From Scilla litardierei (taxonomy: Eukaryota; Streptophyta; Magnoliopsida; Asparagales; Asparagaceae), in contig CM061140.1 of NCBI GenBank assembly GCA_030789695.1, positions 86,118,422 to 86,182,421 on the forward strand: DNA of 64,000 nucleotides. The letters are read 5' to 3'. The notes under the pieces were generated by a model. The model saw nothing but the letters and a program-made list of their open reading frames with translations, had not been told where the DNA came from and did no database searches. Positions 34,573 through 44,967 of this stretch are shown piece after piece. Position 1 is the stretch's first letter, and each line of letters opens with the position of its first letter. A program made the translations under genes and the position numbers.

Positions 34573-34879
34573 AATTGGGATTTGCAAGAGATTGGATCCC
34601 AATTCGATAGGAAACCCTAGAAATCCGAATTGGGTTGGAATCGGATTTTCGAAGTATCGGTTTGCAAGAGATTGGACCGATACTAGGATTTCCGGTTGCA
34701 ATTCCATGCCGATACTTGTTTGCAAGAGATTGGACGGGTAGGAACTATCACAATCTAGATCGTGAGCCGAGTTTGCAAGAGATTGGACTCGGTGAGCGAT
34801 TGGACGATGATGTTGATCCTAATGCTAGCTTTCCTAGGCTAGGGTTTGCAAGAGATTGGACCCAAACCTAGGATAGCTA
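34573..34879 (+). other. five hairpins with an identical 14-nt loop (element 2 5' LTR)
   Basis: The loop TTGCAAGAGATTGG occurs five times, at 34582-34595, 34662-34675, 34720-34733, 34773-34786 and 34846-34859. Each copy is bounded by a different inverted repeat: AATTGGGAT/ATCCCAATT, AGTATCGGT/ACCGATACT, TACTTGT/ACGGGTA (with G-T pairs), CCGAGT/ACTCGG, and GGGT/ACCC extended by a 13-bp outer arm (12 of 13 pairing, 34826-34838 with 34867-34879). The block lies 3' of the TATA-like box, so it should be transcribed in the RNA leader. Confidence 0.85.
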
Positions 34880-35235
34880 TAGACCGGCAACAGCGCGAGA
34901 GCGTGAGCTTGGTTCTACATTCAGTTGCAACTAGTTCATCCAAATTCTCATTCAAGCAATTTTGATACCGATGAACCATATTTATGAAATACGGTGAGTA
35001 GCGGGGATTTCCCATTCCCTAGACGTTCTTTATTTGATTTGATATTTCGCACATTTGTCTGACGATTGTGACAGGATCGCCAAAGGCAAATTTCTCTCTT
35101 AAGTAGCTAGGTTGATTTGGAGCAAGCACGGTCATTCGTCCTCCCTGTGTTCGATATCCCGCTCGCTGCTACACCGTGCACTTGCGGTAAAACTACAACC
35201 GTTCTTTGGGTCACATCCCGGAGCGATCAAGTTTT

Positions 35236-35253
35236 TGGCGCCGTTGCCGGGGA
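35236..35253 (+). other. primer-binding site of element 2
   Basis: TGGCGCCGTTGCCGGGGA, six bases after the LTR. This is the classical Athila-type site complementary to the 3' end of plant tRNA-Asp. Confidence 0.9.
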
Positions 35254-35384
35254 GGCGATTGCGTTTGATTCTTTCTCACCCTAGCTATTTCTTTTTTTAT
35301 TATTATCATTATTTTTATTTCTTATTTCTTACCTAACCCTTCCACGGTTCTAATCATCTCTTTGAAACTCTGTTTTCTCTGTGC

Positions 35385-38117
35385 ATGAACACGAGATCTA
35401 CGGCGGACCCTGAAGCTATACTATTTGATCCCGAGATCGAACGTACCGCGCGGAGACTTAGAGCGGAACGGAGACAAAGTCCGGAAGGGAGGTTTATGAC
35501 CAACCCGGAAACTGCGGAACAATTAGCGGCAAGGATGGCGAGGATAATTTCTATTCGAGATAGGCTTAGGCCTAAGACCTCTTCTACTACCTCGTCCATT
35601 GCCATGCCACAGTTGGCGGCTGACAAGAACTTCGAGCTAAAGACTGGATTAGTGGTCCTGATGCAGCAGGATCCATTTCATGGGAATGCCCATGAAAATC
35701 CTCATTACCACATACAATTGTTCTTGTCGAAGTGCGCCACATTCCAGATGACGGGGGTCTCCATCGATGCCATCAGACTGCGCCTCTTCCCCTTCACACT
35801 AAAGGACAAGGCACTCTATTGGTTGCGGACGCAAGCTGAAGGTGTTTTCACCACTTGGGACGAGTTGGCGAGCGCATTCATCGACAAGTTCTATCCGCCA
35901 TCCAAGACGGTGAAGATCCGGAGCGCTCTCATGTCCTTCAAGAAAGGACCCCAAGAGACGCTCTATGAAGCTTGGGAGCGTTTTAAGGATTTGCAGCATC
36001 AATGCCCGCACCACAGTATAGAAGATTGGGAGCTAGTGCATAGCTTCTACAATGGTCTCCAACCGGGGACCAAACAAATTATTGATGCCGCGGAGAATGG
36101 TGCTATCTTGTCAAAGACTCCCGAAGAAGCTACGACCCTAATTGAGGAGATGGCCTCAAATAATCAACAATGGGGCGATGAGCGAGGACACTCTACGTCC
36201 TCCTTGAAGCCGACTAGTATTTATGAGGCGAAGGCCGTGGCGGAGAGATTGGAGAAGTTTATCACGGAGCCCCAAGGAGCCCCTTCTACCCCCGCTCCAA
36301 CGAACCAAATGTGTGATTGGCAAGACCAATCTCAAGCTATGTACGTGGGAGGAGAGCAAGGAGAAGGATCCTTGGAGCAAGTACAATATGTCGCGGGGAA
36401 CCAAGGATATTGGGCCAATCCGGCCGCAAGAAATCATCCCGGATTCTCCTACGCCAACAATGAAGGAGCCTTGAACCCGCCACAACCGCCACCTCAACAA
36501 GCTTGACCACCACCACCCCAACAACAAAACTACCCATCGAGGGGGCCTACTCAACAAAACTATCAACCGAAGCAACAAGTTCCACCATATAGGCCGCTCG
36601 GATACAATCAAGGGTGGAGGAATCAAAATCAAAACCCTCCACAAGCTCAACAACGATTCGACTTCGAAGCTAGAGTGGAGGCATTCATGGTCGAGCAAAA
36701 TAAGGTTAATGCTACATTGAAGGCGGGGCAAGACTCTCTTAATACCGTTGTGGCTCAAATATCGGAGCAATTGGCCTTGCTCAATCGGAACACTCAACGA
36801 TTGCCGGCGCAACCCGAGCAAAACCCACGGAGCAACACCGGCCACATCAATGCCGTAGTTGCCATTACTACTAGAGGCGGGAAGGATACCACCCCCGCCA
36901 TGATTCCTACCGAGAAGCCCGTGGAGGAGAGTTCAGAGCCGGTTGAGCCGGTAGTTGAAATTGATAAGGAGAAGGAGCCACAAGAAAAGGAGAAATCTAG
37001 AGCGGAGGAATTGATTGAGGAAAGACGCTACATGCCACCGGTCCCTTTCCCCCAAAGACTAGCAAGAGCTAAAATGGAGAAAAGCCTAGCGAAGTTCCTC
37101 GAGTACCTAAGAGGAGTTAGCCTCAATATTCCCTTCCTCGACGCCATCGTGGAGATCCCCATATATGCCAAATTCTTGAAGGACTTGATTTCGGCGAGAA
37201 AGAGGAAGGAGAAGATCATGCTAGCCGAGGAGGGCTCTTGGTTTACCAAGAGAGAAAAGGAGCCGGCCAAATTTAAAGATCCGGGGCGTTTTCGGATTCC
37301 TTGCACCTTGGGCGGCGTCCCTCTTCAAAAGGCGTTGGTTGATCTAGGGGCTAGTGTGAGCCTCATGCCTTTCTCCATGTTTTTAAGGCTAAACACCGGG
37401 ACAAAGTTGAAACCCACCGACATGCGCATTCAATTAGCCGATGGGCGAATAACAAGGCCGGTGGGGATCGCCGAAGACATACCGCTACAAGTCCCGGGTG
37501 GAATATGCTTGCCATGTGACTTTGTGATCATGGACGTTAAGGAGGAGGGAGATACGTCATTGATACTTGGACGCCCGTTTCTCGCCACCGCCGGAGTCAT
37601 CGTCGACGTGCGCGAAGGTACACTAACTTTAAACGTCGGCAACATCGAGGTGGAGCTCCACATTCCTAAGGCTATGAAGCACATGCCGTACCACGAGGAA
37701 CTTGACTACATGGACCTCCTTGATGAGGTGATAGAGGAGGCGATCCCCCATTCAATTGGCTCTCTTTTTGATGAAGATTTAGAGGAAGGCCCGGATTTAG
37801 GCCATGATGAGAAGATATATGATTCCCCCGACCTCTTCGCTGAAGATGATGAAGGCGACGCTGATGTCGCAAGGATTCGAGAGCTCTGCAAGCTCTCGAA
37901 ATTAAAGTCTCCAAAGAAAGCTCCGCCGGTACGGAAACCGGCGTCACCGGTAAAGCCGTTGACCAGAGCAAATGCTAGCTTGGGGGAGCCTCCCCCCAAC
38001 ACTACTCGAGACGAGAGACCACCGCGGGAGAACGCGCCGCCGCCACATCCAAATCCAAGCGCGCTCCCCGGAAAGTTTGATGGGTGCATCTCATATGCAC
38101 CAAACATCCCGCATTGA
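35385..38117 (+). pseudogene. element 2 gag-protease polyprotein, interrupted by one TGA
   Basis: One frame of 911 codons runs from the ATG at 35385 to 38117, broken only by TGA at 36504-36506 (codon 374). The N-terminal half is a retrotransposon gag (capsid) domain: DPFHGNAHENPHYHIQLFL, then IRLRLFPFTLKDKALYWL, FIDKFYPPSKTVKIRS and DWELVHSFYNGLQPGTKQ. The stop falls in a Q/P-rich linker. The second half contains the conserved VPFPQRLARAKMEK, then IYAKFLKDLIS, and the aspartic protease with DLGAS at about residue 653 and LILGRPFLATA. No zinc knuckle is obvious. The frame ends before any RT. The single stop in an otherwise perfect frame could be a recent mutation or a recoding site. Confidence 0.85.
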
Positions 38118-38445
38118 TTGAAAATCATAGGGGGTCGAGCTCACGACCTTAAACGAGCGCTTGTCGGGAGGCAACCGGACGGTTTTTGCTTTATTTTTAC
38201 TTTTTCTTTATTTTCGTTTTAGAAATTTTTAGTGTTTTGAGTCGTTCGCCCAAAAAGTTTGTGATAACGGGTCCTATTTTTCTTGACAGGAGAGGAGATA
38301 GGTACATCCATCATGAGGAGGATTAACGGGACGACGAGGAGCGCCCCAAGAAGGCGCTCGACGCTTAGGAGGAAGATGGAATCGACTGGAGAAAGAAAGA
38401 CTGAGTTTAGAGCCCAAACGAATACAAACAGCAGAACACAAGGCT
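38118..38445 (+). other. conserved block after gag-protease of element 2
   Basis: Immediately after the stop the sequence reads GGGTCGAGCTCACGACCTTA, continuing AACGAGCGCTTGTCGGGAGG and CAACC (38133-38177). The counterpart in element 1 is at about 49470-49512. The rest, to 38445, is AT-rich and unremarkable. Confidence 0.6.
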
Positions 38446-38793
38446 CACTCGGCCGAGTATACTAGTCACTCGGCCGAGCACACAAGTTCGTCAGGCCGAG
38501 CCGCTCACGAACGAGGGAAGTCTGATGTACCCAACTCTCTGTTTATTTTCCTGATTTCAATATAACTGCTACTCGGCCGAGTATATATTTTCACTCGGCC
38601 GAGTAAAACGGATACCCTCCTAGGGCGAGTCTTGCCGAGTAGCTTGAGTCACTCGGCCGAATGGACTTACTCCACTCGGCCGAGGCTGGCAAAGCCACTC
38701 GGCCGAATCGATAGCTGGGAGGAAATTTTCATTGGTCTCGCCCGGCCGAGTGAACACGTCACTCGACCGAGTCGTAACTCTTTTTATATAAAG
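38446..38793 (+). promoter_or_regulatory. element 2 internal promoter-like array and TATA box
   Basis: CACTCGGCCGAGT words occur at 38446-38458, 38466-38479, about 38571-38583, 38591-38604, 38650-38660, 38673-38684, 38696-38707 and 38752-38762, and the last, ACTCGACCGAGT, at 38761-38772. A good TATA box (TTATATAAAG) follows at 38784-38793. This is the same word and order as in the element's own LTR, placed 550 bp ahead of the downstream ORF. Confidence 0.65.
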
Positions 38794-39341
38794 GACGAGG
38801 GGGGGGGGCACATTTTTCGAAACGCAAAACCCCCAAACAACCCGCGACCCTTCAGCTCCCTCGCCTGATCCTTGACCGCTCGTACCCTCACTCGCCCGAC
38901 CGCCACTGCCACGCCGCCGCTCGACCCGCCACCGCCGGCCGAGCACCCACGTCTCCTCCCCCGAGTCGCCGCCGGCGGCCGTGTCTCCGGTCACCTCCGG
39001 TACCCCCTATTTCACCTATTTTCGCCTCTTTTTGTGTATTTTTGAGGATCCATGTGCTAAACGCCCCCCTACCCCAAATCAATTTCCATATCTATCTATG
39101 ATACCCCTAATGATCCATACATTTTGATTATTACTCACCGATATCACCATTTCATGCGAAGGTTGCTTTTTGGAGCTTAGGGGAGCCCAGGGGAGATTCT
39201 CGGGACTGATTTGAGCTTCGTGGAGGCGCGGACTTCGCACGCTTCCATTACTGAGCACTCGCGGCGTGTCTGGGTATACTCTTTCCACTCTTTTACGCAC
39301 ACCGCACTTTGCACGTTCTTCGGCACGCGCTCGGGGCCGAT

Positions 39342-41486
39342 ATGCCGCCCCGGACACGGCCGCGGACGAGGAGACCTTCCGCCAAGCGGAAGCGGTCGGA
39401 TGATGCCGGCCCCTCCCACGAGGTGGAAGAGTCTCCTCCTCCTTCCCCCACACACGCCGTACACCCAACACAGCCTGCAGGCCCCGCATACCCCGCACAG
39501 CCTGCAGTGCATCCACAGCCCGCACAGCCTCTCCCTGCCGCTCCACAGCCACCACCACCGGCTCCACTGATCGGGCCGCTGGGGATCACGTTCCAAAACG
39601 ACGCACACCGCGTCACTTTCGAGCATATCTCCCAGCGCTCGATCGTACCCTCCAGGTTTGCACACCTCGCTGACCTAGGACGCCTGGGGGTACTAGAGGG
39701 GATGCTCACGTTGTACGACAACGTGGGCTGGCGAGATTTTCTGCAGGTGTCGGCGGATACTTTTACCCGCCCGACACTTGAGGTTTTGAGTTCGATCGCC
39801 TGGACCGACGAGGGATGCTCGTTTCGGTTCATGGATCGAGAGTGCCAGGTCACTCTCGATATGATGAGAGCGTTTTTCTCGTGGCCCGCTGTCCCCGGAG
39901 CCGATCGCGGTTACGCCCCTACCCATATCCCCCCACCCTCCTTTGACGCCGGTGCCTTCTGGGCACGTATCACGGGTCTCCACACCGCCTTTGACCCTAG
40001 TAGGGCCAAGGCCTCGGCCATTGTCCATCCCTGCCTCCGTATTGCTCAGCGCCTTATGGCGACGACCTTTTTGGCCAGATATGAGCCGGGCACGATGTCT
40101 ATGCCAGAGCTTTACATGCTCTACGCGATGACACGTCCCAGAGCTCTATCTAGGGATGGAGATGAGCTTGTCCCCGCCGTCGTGATCGATATCGCGGCAT
40201 GGTTTTTAGACCGTATCATTGTATCGGTGGGCGCTCGCTCACCGATATGCTGCGGCGGCCTGATCACCTTGCTTGCTCTTATGACCGGCGAGGACTTCCC
40301 CGACGACTTGCGACGCGTCCCGGGCCCCACTTCTTTGTCGATCGATGTTATGGCCCGGATGAAGATGCTTCGTCCGCATGGTGAGCGTCACTGGGTCTGG
40401 TTGCACGGCCCTTTCGGTGCCGATTACATGATTCTCCTGAGCCCTGCTCGGACCCAGATTGCACCAGCCCACGTTGACTGGCTCCCTGCGATGGATGTCC
40501 TCATCCCCGCTGCTTACGTGCTCGAGGCCGAGGAGGCCGAGCAGGCCCACGCTGCCCCTGTAGACCCTACCGAGCCTGTTGCCGTGCCTGTTGACCCTGT
40601 GTCCCCTCAGCCCATCCCAGATGTTTCCGCCGCTCCTGACACCGCTGTCGGTGTTGGGAGTACCTTAGCTGAGCCCACCGCCACCACTTCCGCGGCTGTC
40701 ACCACCACCACCGGCCCTCTGTCCGTCAAGCCTCTATGCTCTGCACTCCCCGAGCGCCCGCCGACCATAGTTGAGTGCGGCGAGCCCTCGTTTGCCTCGG
40801 TCGTGGAGACCATGGCTAACATGATCTCCGCTGGGGTTGCGCCTTTTGGACCACACTCTTCCACCCCAGCGGTAGTCACCTCTGTCTCCACCCCTGCCGT
40901 ATTTTCCGAGAGTGTCGTGGTGTCTGTCCACACTTCTGTACCGTCGTCCTCTCTGGCCGCCTCGCTGCCACTTTTGCACTCTTCTTTTGTTGCTGTCGCC
41001 TCCACTTCTCACCGCCCGCCACGGCCTCACACTGAGGCCAGGCCCACATTGGCTGACGCAGCACCTTTTGTACCCTTCCCTGCTGAGCCCGTCACATACG
41101 CGACCCGAGTACGCCAGCCCAGACCTGCCCAGCCTCGCCAGGTGCGTCCCTCTGCACCACCTCCCCCTGACACAGTACTTCAGAGCATTCGTTCTCTAGA
41201 GGGGGCGGTGAGTGGTCTCAGAGGCGACCTTAGGACCCTGTCCGCCACCGTCTCTGTGATGGCTGGCCGCTTCGAGATGCTACCGCATATCCACTACTAT
41301 CTCACCCAGGTTCTGGAGCGTCTCCCGCGCGTACCCCCACCCACCCAGCAGGTTCCCGCCCACACTTCCACACCCACTCAGCCTGCTGCCACTCCTACAC
41401 CCACCCCCGCTCAGCAGCCTGTCCAGCCAGCACCACCCTCACGACCTCTGCCTCAGGACGGAGACGGCGCAGCACCACCTTCTTAG
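39342..41486 (+). CDS. 714-residue ORF of element 2, ATHILA ORF-like protein
   Basis: The best start is the ATG at 39342 (MPPRTRPRTRRPSAKRKRSD); upstream in-frame codons begin only with TTG. Residues 1-25 are strongly basic and look like a nuclear localisation signal. Residues 26-78 are proline/alanine-rich. A globular domain at about 80-420 contains ITFQNDAHRVTFEHISQRS, CSFRFMDRECQVTLDMMRAF and GGLITLLALMTGEDFP. It resembles the ATHILA ORF-1-type proteins of plant Athila elements, where an external domain is followed by a fold with the pattern FxMxxxxxxLTLDQLxxxF. A low-complexity P/V/T/S region follows (about 420-610), then a helical, probably coiled-coil stretch (SIRSLEGAVSGLRGDLRTLS) and a P/T/Q tail. 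The frame is fully open. There is no signal peptide or obvious membrane segment, which argues against an envelope role. Function unknown; DNA or RNA binding is only a guess from the basic N-terminus. Confidence 0.75.
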   Translation: MPPRTRPRTRRPSAKRKRSDDAGPSHEVEESPPPSPTHAVHPTQPAGPAYPAQPAVHPQPAQPLPAAPQPPPPAPLIGPLGITFQNDAHRVTFEHISQRSIVPSRFAHLADLGRLGVLEGMLTLYDNVGWRDFLQVSADTFTRPTLEVLSSIAWTDEGCSFRFMDRECQVTLDMMRAFFSWPAVPGADRGYAPTHIPPPSFDAGAFWARITGLHTAFDPSRAKASAIVHPCLRIAQRLMATTFLARYEPGTMSMPELYMLYAMTRPRALSRDGDELVPAVVIDIAAWFLDRIIVSVGARSPICCGGLITLLALMTGEDFPDDLRRVPGPTSLSIDVMARMKMLRPHGERHWVWLHGPFGADYMILLSPARTQIAPAHVDWLPAMDVLIPAAYVLEAEEAEQAHAAPVDPTEPVAVPVDPVSPQPIPDVSAAPDTAVGVGSTLAEPTATTSAAVTTTTGPLSVKPLCSALPERPPTIVECGEPSFASVVETMANMISAGVAPFGPHSSTPAVVTSVSTPAVFSESVVVSVHTSVPSSSLAASLPLLHSSFVAVASTSHRPPRPHTEARPTLADAAPFVPFPAEPVTYATRVRQPRPAQPRQVRPSAPPPPDTVLQSIRSLEGAVSGLRGDLRTLSATVSVMAGRFEMLPHIHYYLTQVLERLPRVPPPTQQVPAHTSTPTQPAATPTPTPAQQPVQPAPPSRPLPQDGDGAAPPS

Positions 41487-43464
41487 GCACTCTTGATGCC
41501 ATCGTTTCTTCTTGCCGTTGTGCTGCCCGTTTCTGCTGGGTCCTGTTGCACTTTTGTCCACCCCTCCTCCCCTCACTTATTTTGGGATTCTATTTTTGAT
41601 CATATCTATTTGTGCATATCATATCATATCATATCTATTTGGGATTCTACTTTTGATCATATCTATATATATCTTTTTTGGGAGAGATGGAGAGTTTTTG
41701 GTGCCACTCATATATATGCTTCACTCCTATCTGTGCATGCATCATGTCCGCATCATGTTTTCATTTCTTTATTTTTCTTTTTTTCATTTTCACTTTTCCA
41801 TGCATGCATCCTCACTTGCCCCTCACATTTCTAGGCTCTCGGTGTGCCACACTTTGCACATTGGGGACACTGTGCCATTTAGCTTGGGGGAGTGAGTTCT
41901 CACGTTCTTTTTGATTTATCACCTTTATTTTTAGTTTTTCACGCCATTTTTTCACTTTTGCACACATTTTCTTCATCTTTCTTTTATTTTGCCATACATC
42001 ACGTTTTTCTTATTTTTCTGGGTGCTGCATTGTAAATAGTTCTATTTTCCCTTTATCTTTATTTTCTTTTTCATCTCATGCAAGAGATGACTTTTCTCTG
42101 ATGATGATGACGTTGGATTTAGCTTACTCTATATGCATGCTATATTTGTCGTGTCTTAGATTTTATCTCTGATGTCATATGCTATGACTTGCCTTGCATT
42201 TAGAGATAGTAACCCACACTTTTGCCACATGAAAATGGATGAAATTTTATTATTAGCTGAGTCTGAATATTCATATGTATGCTATCACAGAAAACACACC
42301 AAGATTCACGCATTGAATGCCTATATCTGGAGTACTGATTTTCTTTTCCTATATCACTTCTATATGCATGAATTGTACACTTCACTTCAGGATGATTGAA
42401 TGATGTTAGCTATGATAAATCTGGATTAGTTAGCTTTTTTGTGATCGAAACTGAGTAGATTAGATTACCCTGCTGAAGTTGTCGTGCATGTCTTATAGAG
42501 TGAACTGAGAGTATATCTATTTCTTTCTCCACAAATCTTGAACATTATTTCTCTACTTTTAAAATCATTGGTGAATCTCCCCTTAGTGATTCTATTATAT
42601 GGCATTTCCCCCGCTACTAATTCCTAGCTCCAAATCTCTATTGTCTAAAAAAATAAATAAATAAAAGAGAGAAAAACAGTCTTGTATATCATTATCTCTC
42701 TCTGAGTGGGATCGTTGTGTATATATGCTATATCAAAAAAAAAGAGAAAAAGAGGAAAAAATCCTCAATAAAAGATCCCATCTCACTTTCTTTCTTTCTT
42801 CTTTCTTCTTATTACATTTGGAGCTATATAAAAATGGGGATGTAAATATTTTTTATGCCACCATGCTTATAGATAAGCTTGGGGGAGGGGATCCATTGAT
42901 GTGTGAGAGAGTGACTACTAGACGTTGCACGACAACCTAGGCTAAGTAATATTCTATACTCAATGAGATTGTTTTTAGCTTTACGAAATCCAGGAATCTA
43001 AGCCTAGCATTCATCTCATGAAATCCATACTTTTCTATTCTCTCTATTCTATAGCGTGATACTCTTATACTCCTGATAGAAAGCGTTCAATTGAAAAGTG
43101 TGTGATCTGTGATTTGTATACCACTTTAAATGTTTCAGACGATGCTAATTCTAAAATTATTCCGTTTTTCATGATTATATCGTTGTTCGTGGGTTTTCTA
43201 TTTCTACTTGCACTATTATACTATGATATCAAAATAAAATTCTTTGACATGTGTTTTTCATTCAGAGCATGCTATATGAGTAAGTGGAACCCACGTCCTG
43301 AGGAAATAATCTAGCATCTTACCTCCTCGCTTCTTTCTTTCTACTTTATTTTATCTCGTTTTCATTCTTCTTCGTTTTTCTTTTTTTTCGTTTTTCGCCG
43401 TTTTCGTTTTCCGAATCCACCGGGTTCGCCTTTTACTTATCTTCCTCGAGGACGAGTAAGAGGC
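41487..43464 (+). other. non-coding 3' region of element 2
   Basis: AT-rich and without convincing ORFs. Direct repeats of a GGGATTCTATTTTTGATCAT-type unit lie at 41583-41666. Internal polypurine-like AGCTTGGGGGAG tracts lie at about 41881-41892 and 42877-42888. A conserved CTTCCTCGAGGACGAGTAAG block lies at 43441-43460. Confidence 0.5.
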
Positions 43465-43479
43465 AAGCTTGGGGGATTT
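43465..43479 (+). other. polypurine tract of element 2
   Basis: AAGCTTGGGGGATTT directly precedes the 3' LTR at 43480. Confidence 0.85.
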
Positions 43480-43772
43480 TGATCACTCCTTATTTTACAC
43501 CTTTTTCCCGCATGTTTGCATGCCATTTAGATCGCCCAAATCATGTTTTTCACGATATATCGACGATATTGCGATGCTTTTCACGATTTGTTGTTTTTGT
43601 CGCATTTCAGGTGATTTGGCGCGATTTGGAGTGATCTTGAGATGCGCTTACTCTAGACGGTCACCGACAACCTCCCCGAGGGATATTTTGCTGTTGGAGA
43701 GGAGCGGAAGAAGAATGGACGTCGCAGGAGCGACGAGGAGGTCAAAACAAGCAGAATGGGCATTTTTTGTGT

Positions 43773-44268
43773 CCCACTCGGCCGAGTGGAGGAGCCACTC
43801 GGCCGACCAGCGAGACACTGCTCGGCCGACCAGCGAGACACTGCTCGGCCGACCAGATCAGACACGATTTACCTGTGCACTCGGCCGAGCACTGAAGACC
43901 ACATCGGCCGAGTGACGACATCCCGTCCGCCCGAGTGGCGCCCAGACGAGGCCCTTCCAAAACATCCAAGTTACTGTTTTTTGGCCACCTGAACTTCAGA
44001 AGACCCACTCGGCCGAGTGGATTATTACGTCCGCCCGAGTGCCTTGAAGCCATCGGCCGAGTGACGACAACTCACTCGGCCGAGCCGCCCCCGAAGTGAA
44101 GACCCCTGAAGGCCCCGACTTACTGGAAAATTACAGGTTTTTCACTCGGCCGAGCGACTTTTGTCACTCGGCCGAGTGCGATGCGCTGCCTGTAGCGAAA
44201 TCTGCGGAAAACAGGCTGTGCAGGGGTATTTTGGTCACGATTTTTGGACGATTTTGAGGGCTATTTAA
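43773..44268 (+). promoter_or_regulatory. element 2 3' LTR copy of the CTCGGCCGAG array and TATA-like box
   Basis: Same layout as at 33711-34180, with one more array unit; the TATA-like CTATTTAA is at 44261-44268. Confidence 0.63.
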
Positions 44269-44660
44269 GCCCTGTTTTTACCCTAGTTTAGAGAGCCTCT
44301 CTCTTAGATTTTTTGCAGCTTTTTAGATTAGTTTTTAGCTTTATTCTTGTGATTGGAGAAGAGACAAAGTTTGTGATTTTTGTTGGAATAATTGAAGAAC
44401 TCCATTGGTTTGCATCTCTTTTCCTTAAAAATTCTATTTTTATTGCTTATCTCATTATTGTGATGAATTCCATTGCTTATTTCATTGATTATTTTTGTGA
44501 TCTCGCTATGAATTGTGAGTAGTCTCCACGTCTTGGGGCGTGGGGATGAACCCTACAAACCCACTTTCATATTTGTGATGAATTGGTAGAAATTGTGCTA
44601 GAATTGTTATTAGGTATTAGATTGTGATCAATTTACTACAGATGGCTAGGTATTCATATC

Positions 44661-44967
44661 AATTGGGATTTGCAAGAGATTGGATCCCAATTCGATAGGA
44701 AACCCTAGAAATCCGAATTGGGTTGGAATCGGATTTTCGAAGTATCGGTTAACAAGAGATTGGACCGATACTAGGATTTCCGGTTGCAATTCCATGCCGA
44801 TACTCGTTTGCAAGAGATTGGACGGGTAGGAACTATCACAATCTAGATCGTGAGCCGAGTTTGCAAGAGATTGGACTCGGTGAGCGATTGGACGATGATG
44901 TTGATCCTAATGCTAGCTTTCCTAGGCTAGGGTTTGCAAGAGATTGGACCCAAACCTAGGATAGCTA
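44661..44967 (+). other. five shared-loop hairpins (element 2 3' LTR)
   Basis: Copy of the hairpin block at 34573-34879. In hairpin 2 the loop start is changed (TTAACAAG for TTTGCAAG), while both stem arms are unchanged. In hairpin 3 the left arm is TACTCGT, which pairs better with ACGGGTA than the 5' LTR version. Confidence 0.85.

Larger units (their letters stand above)
33415..35229 (+). repeat. 5' LTR of element 2
   Basis: 1815 bp, TGATCACTCC...GGAGCGATCA, repeated at 43480-45317. It contains the promoter array and TATA-like box, then five shared-loop hairpins (34573-34879). Confidence 0.93.

Noticed and set aside
39309..39341. Upstream start for the 714-codon ORF
   Set aside because: The first codon there is TTG; the first in-frame ATG is at 39342.
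39342..41486. Envelope protein annotation for the element 2 ORF
   Set aside because: No signal peptide, transmembrane helix or cysteine pattern is visible; the basic N-terminus and coiled coil point elsewhere.
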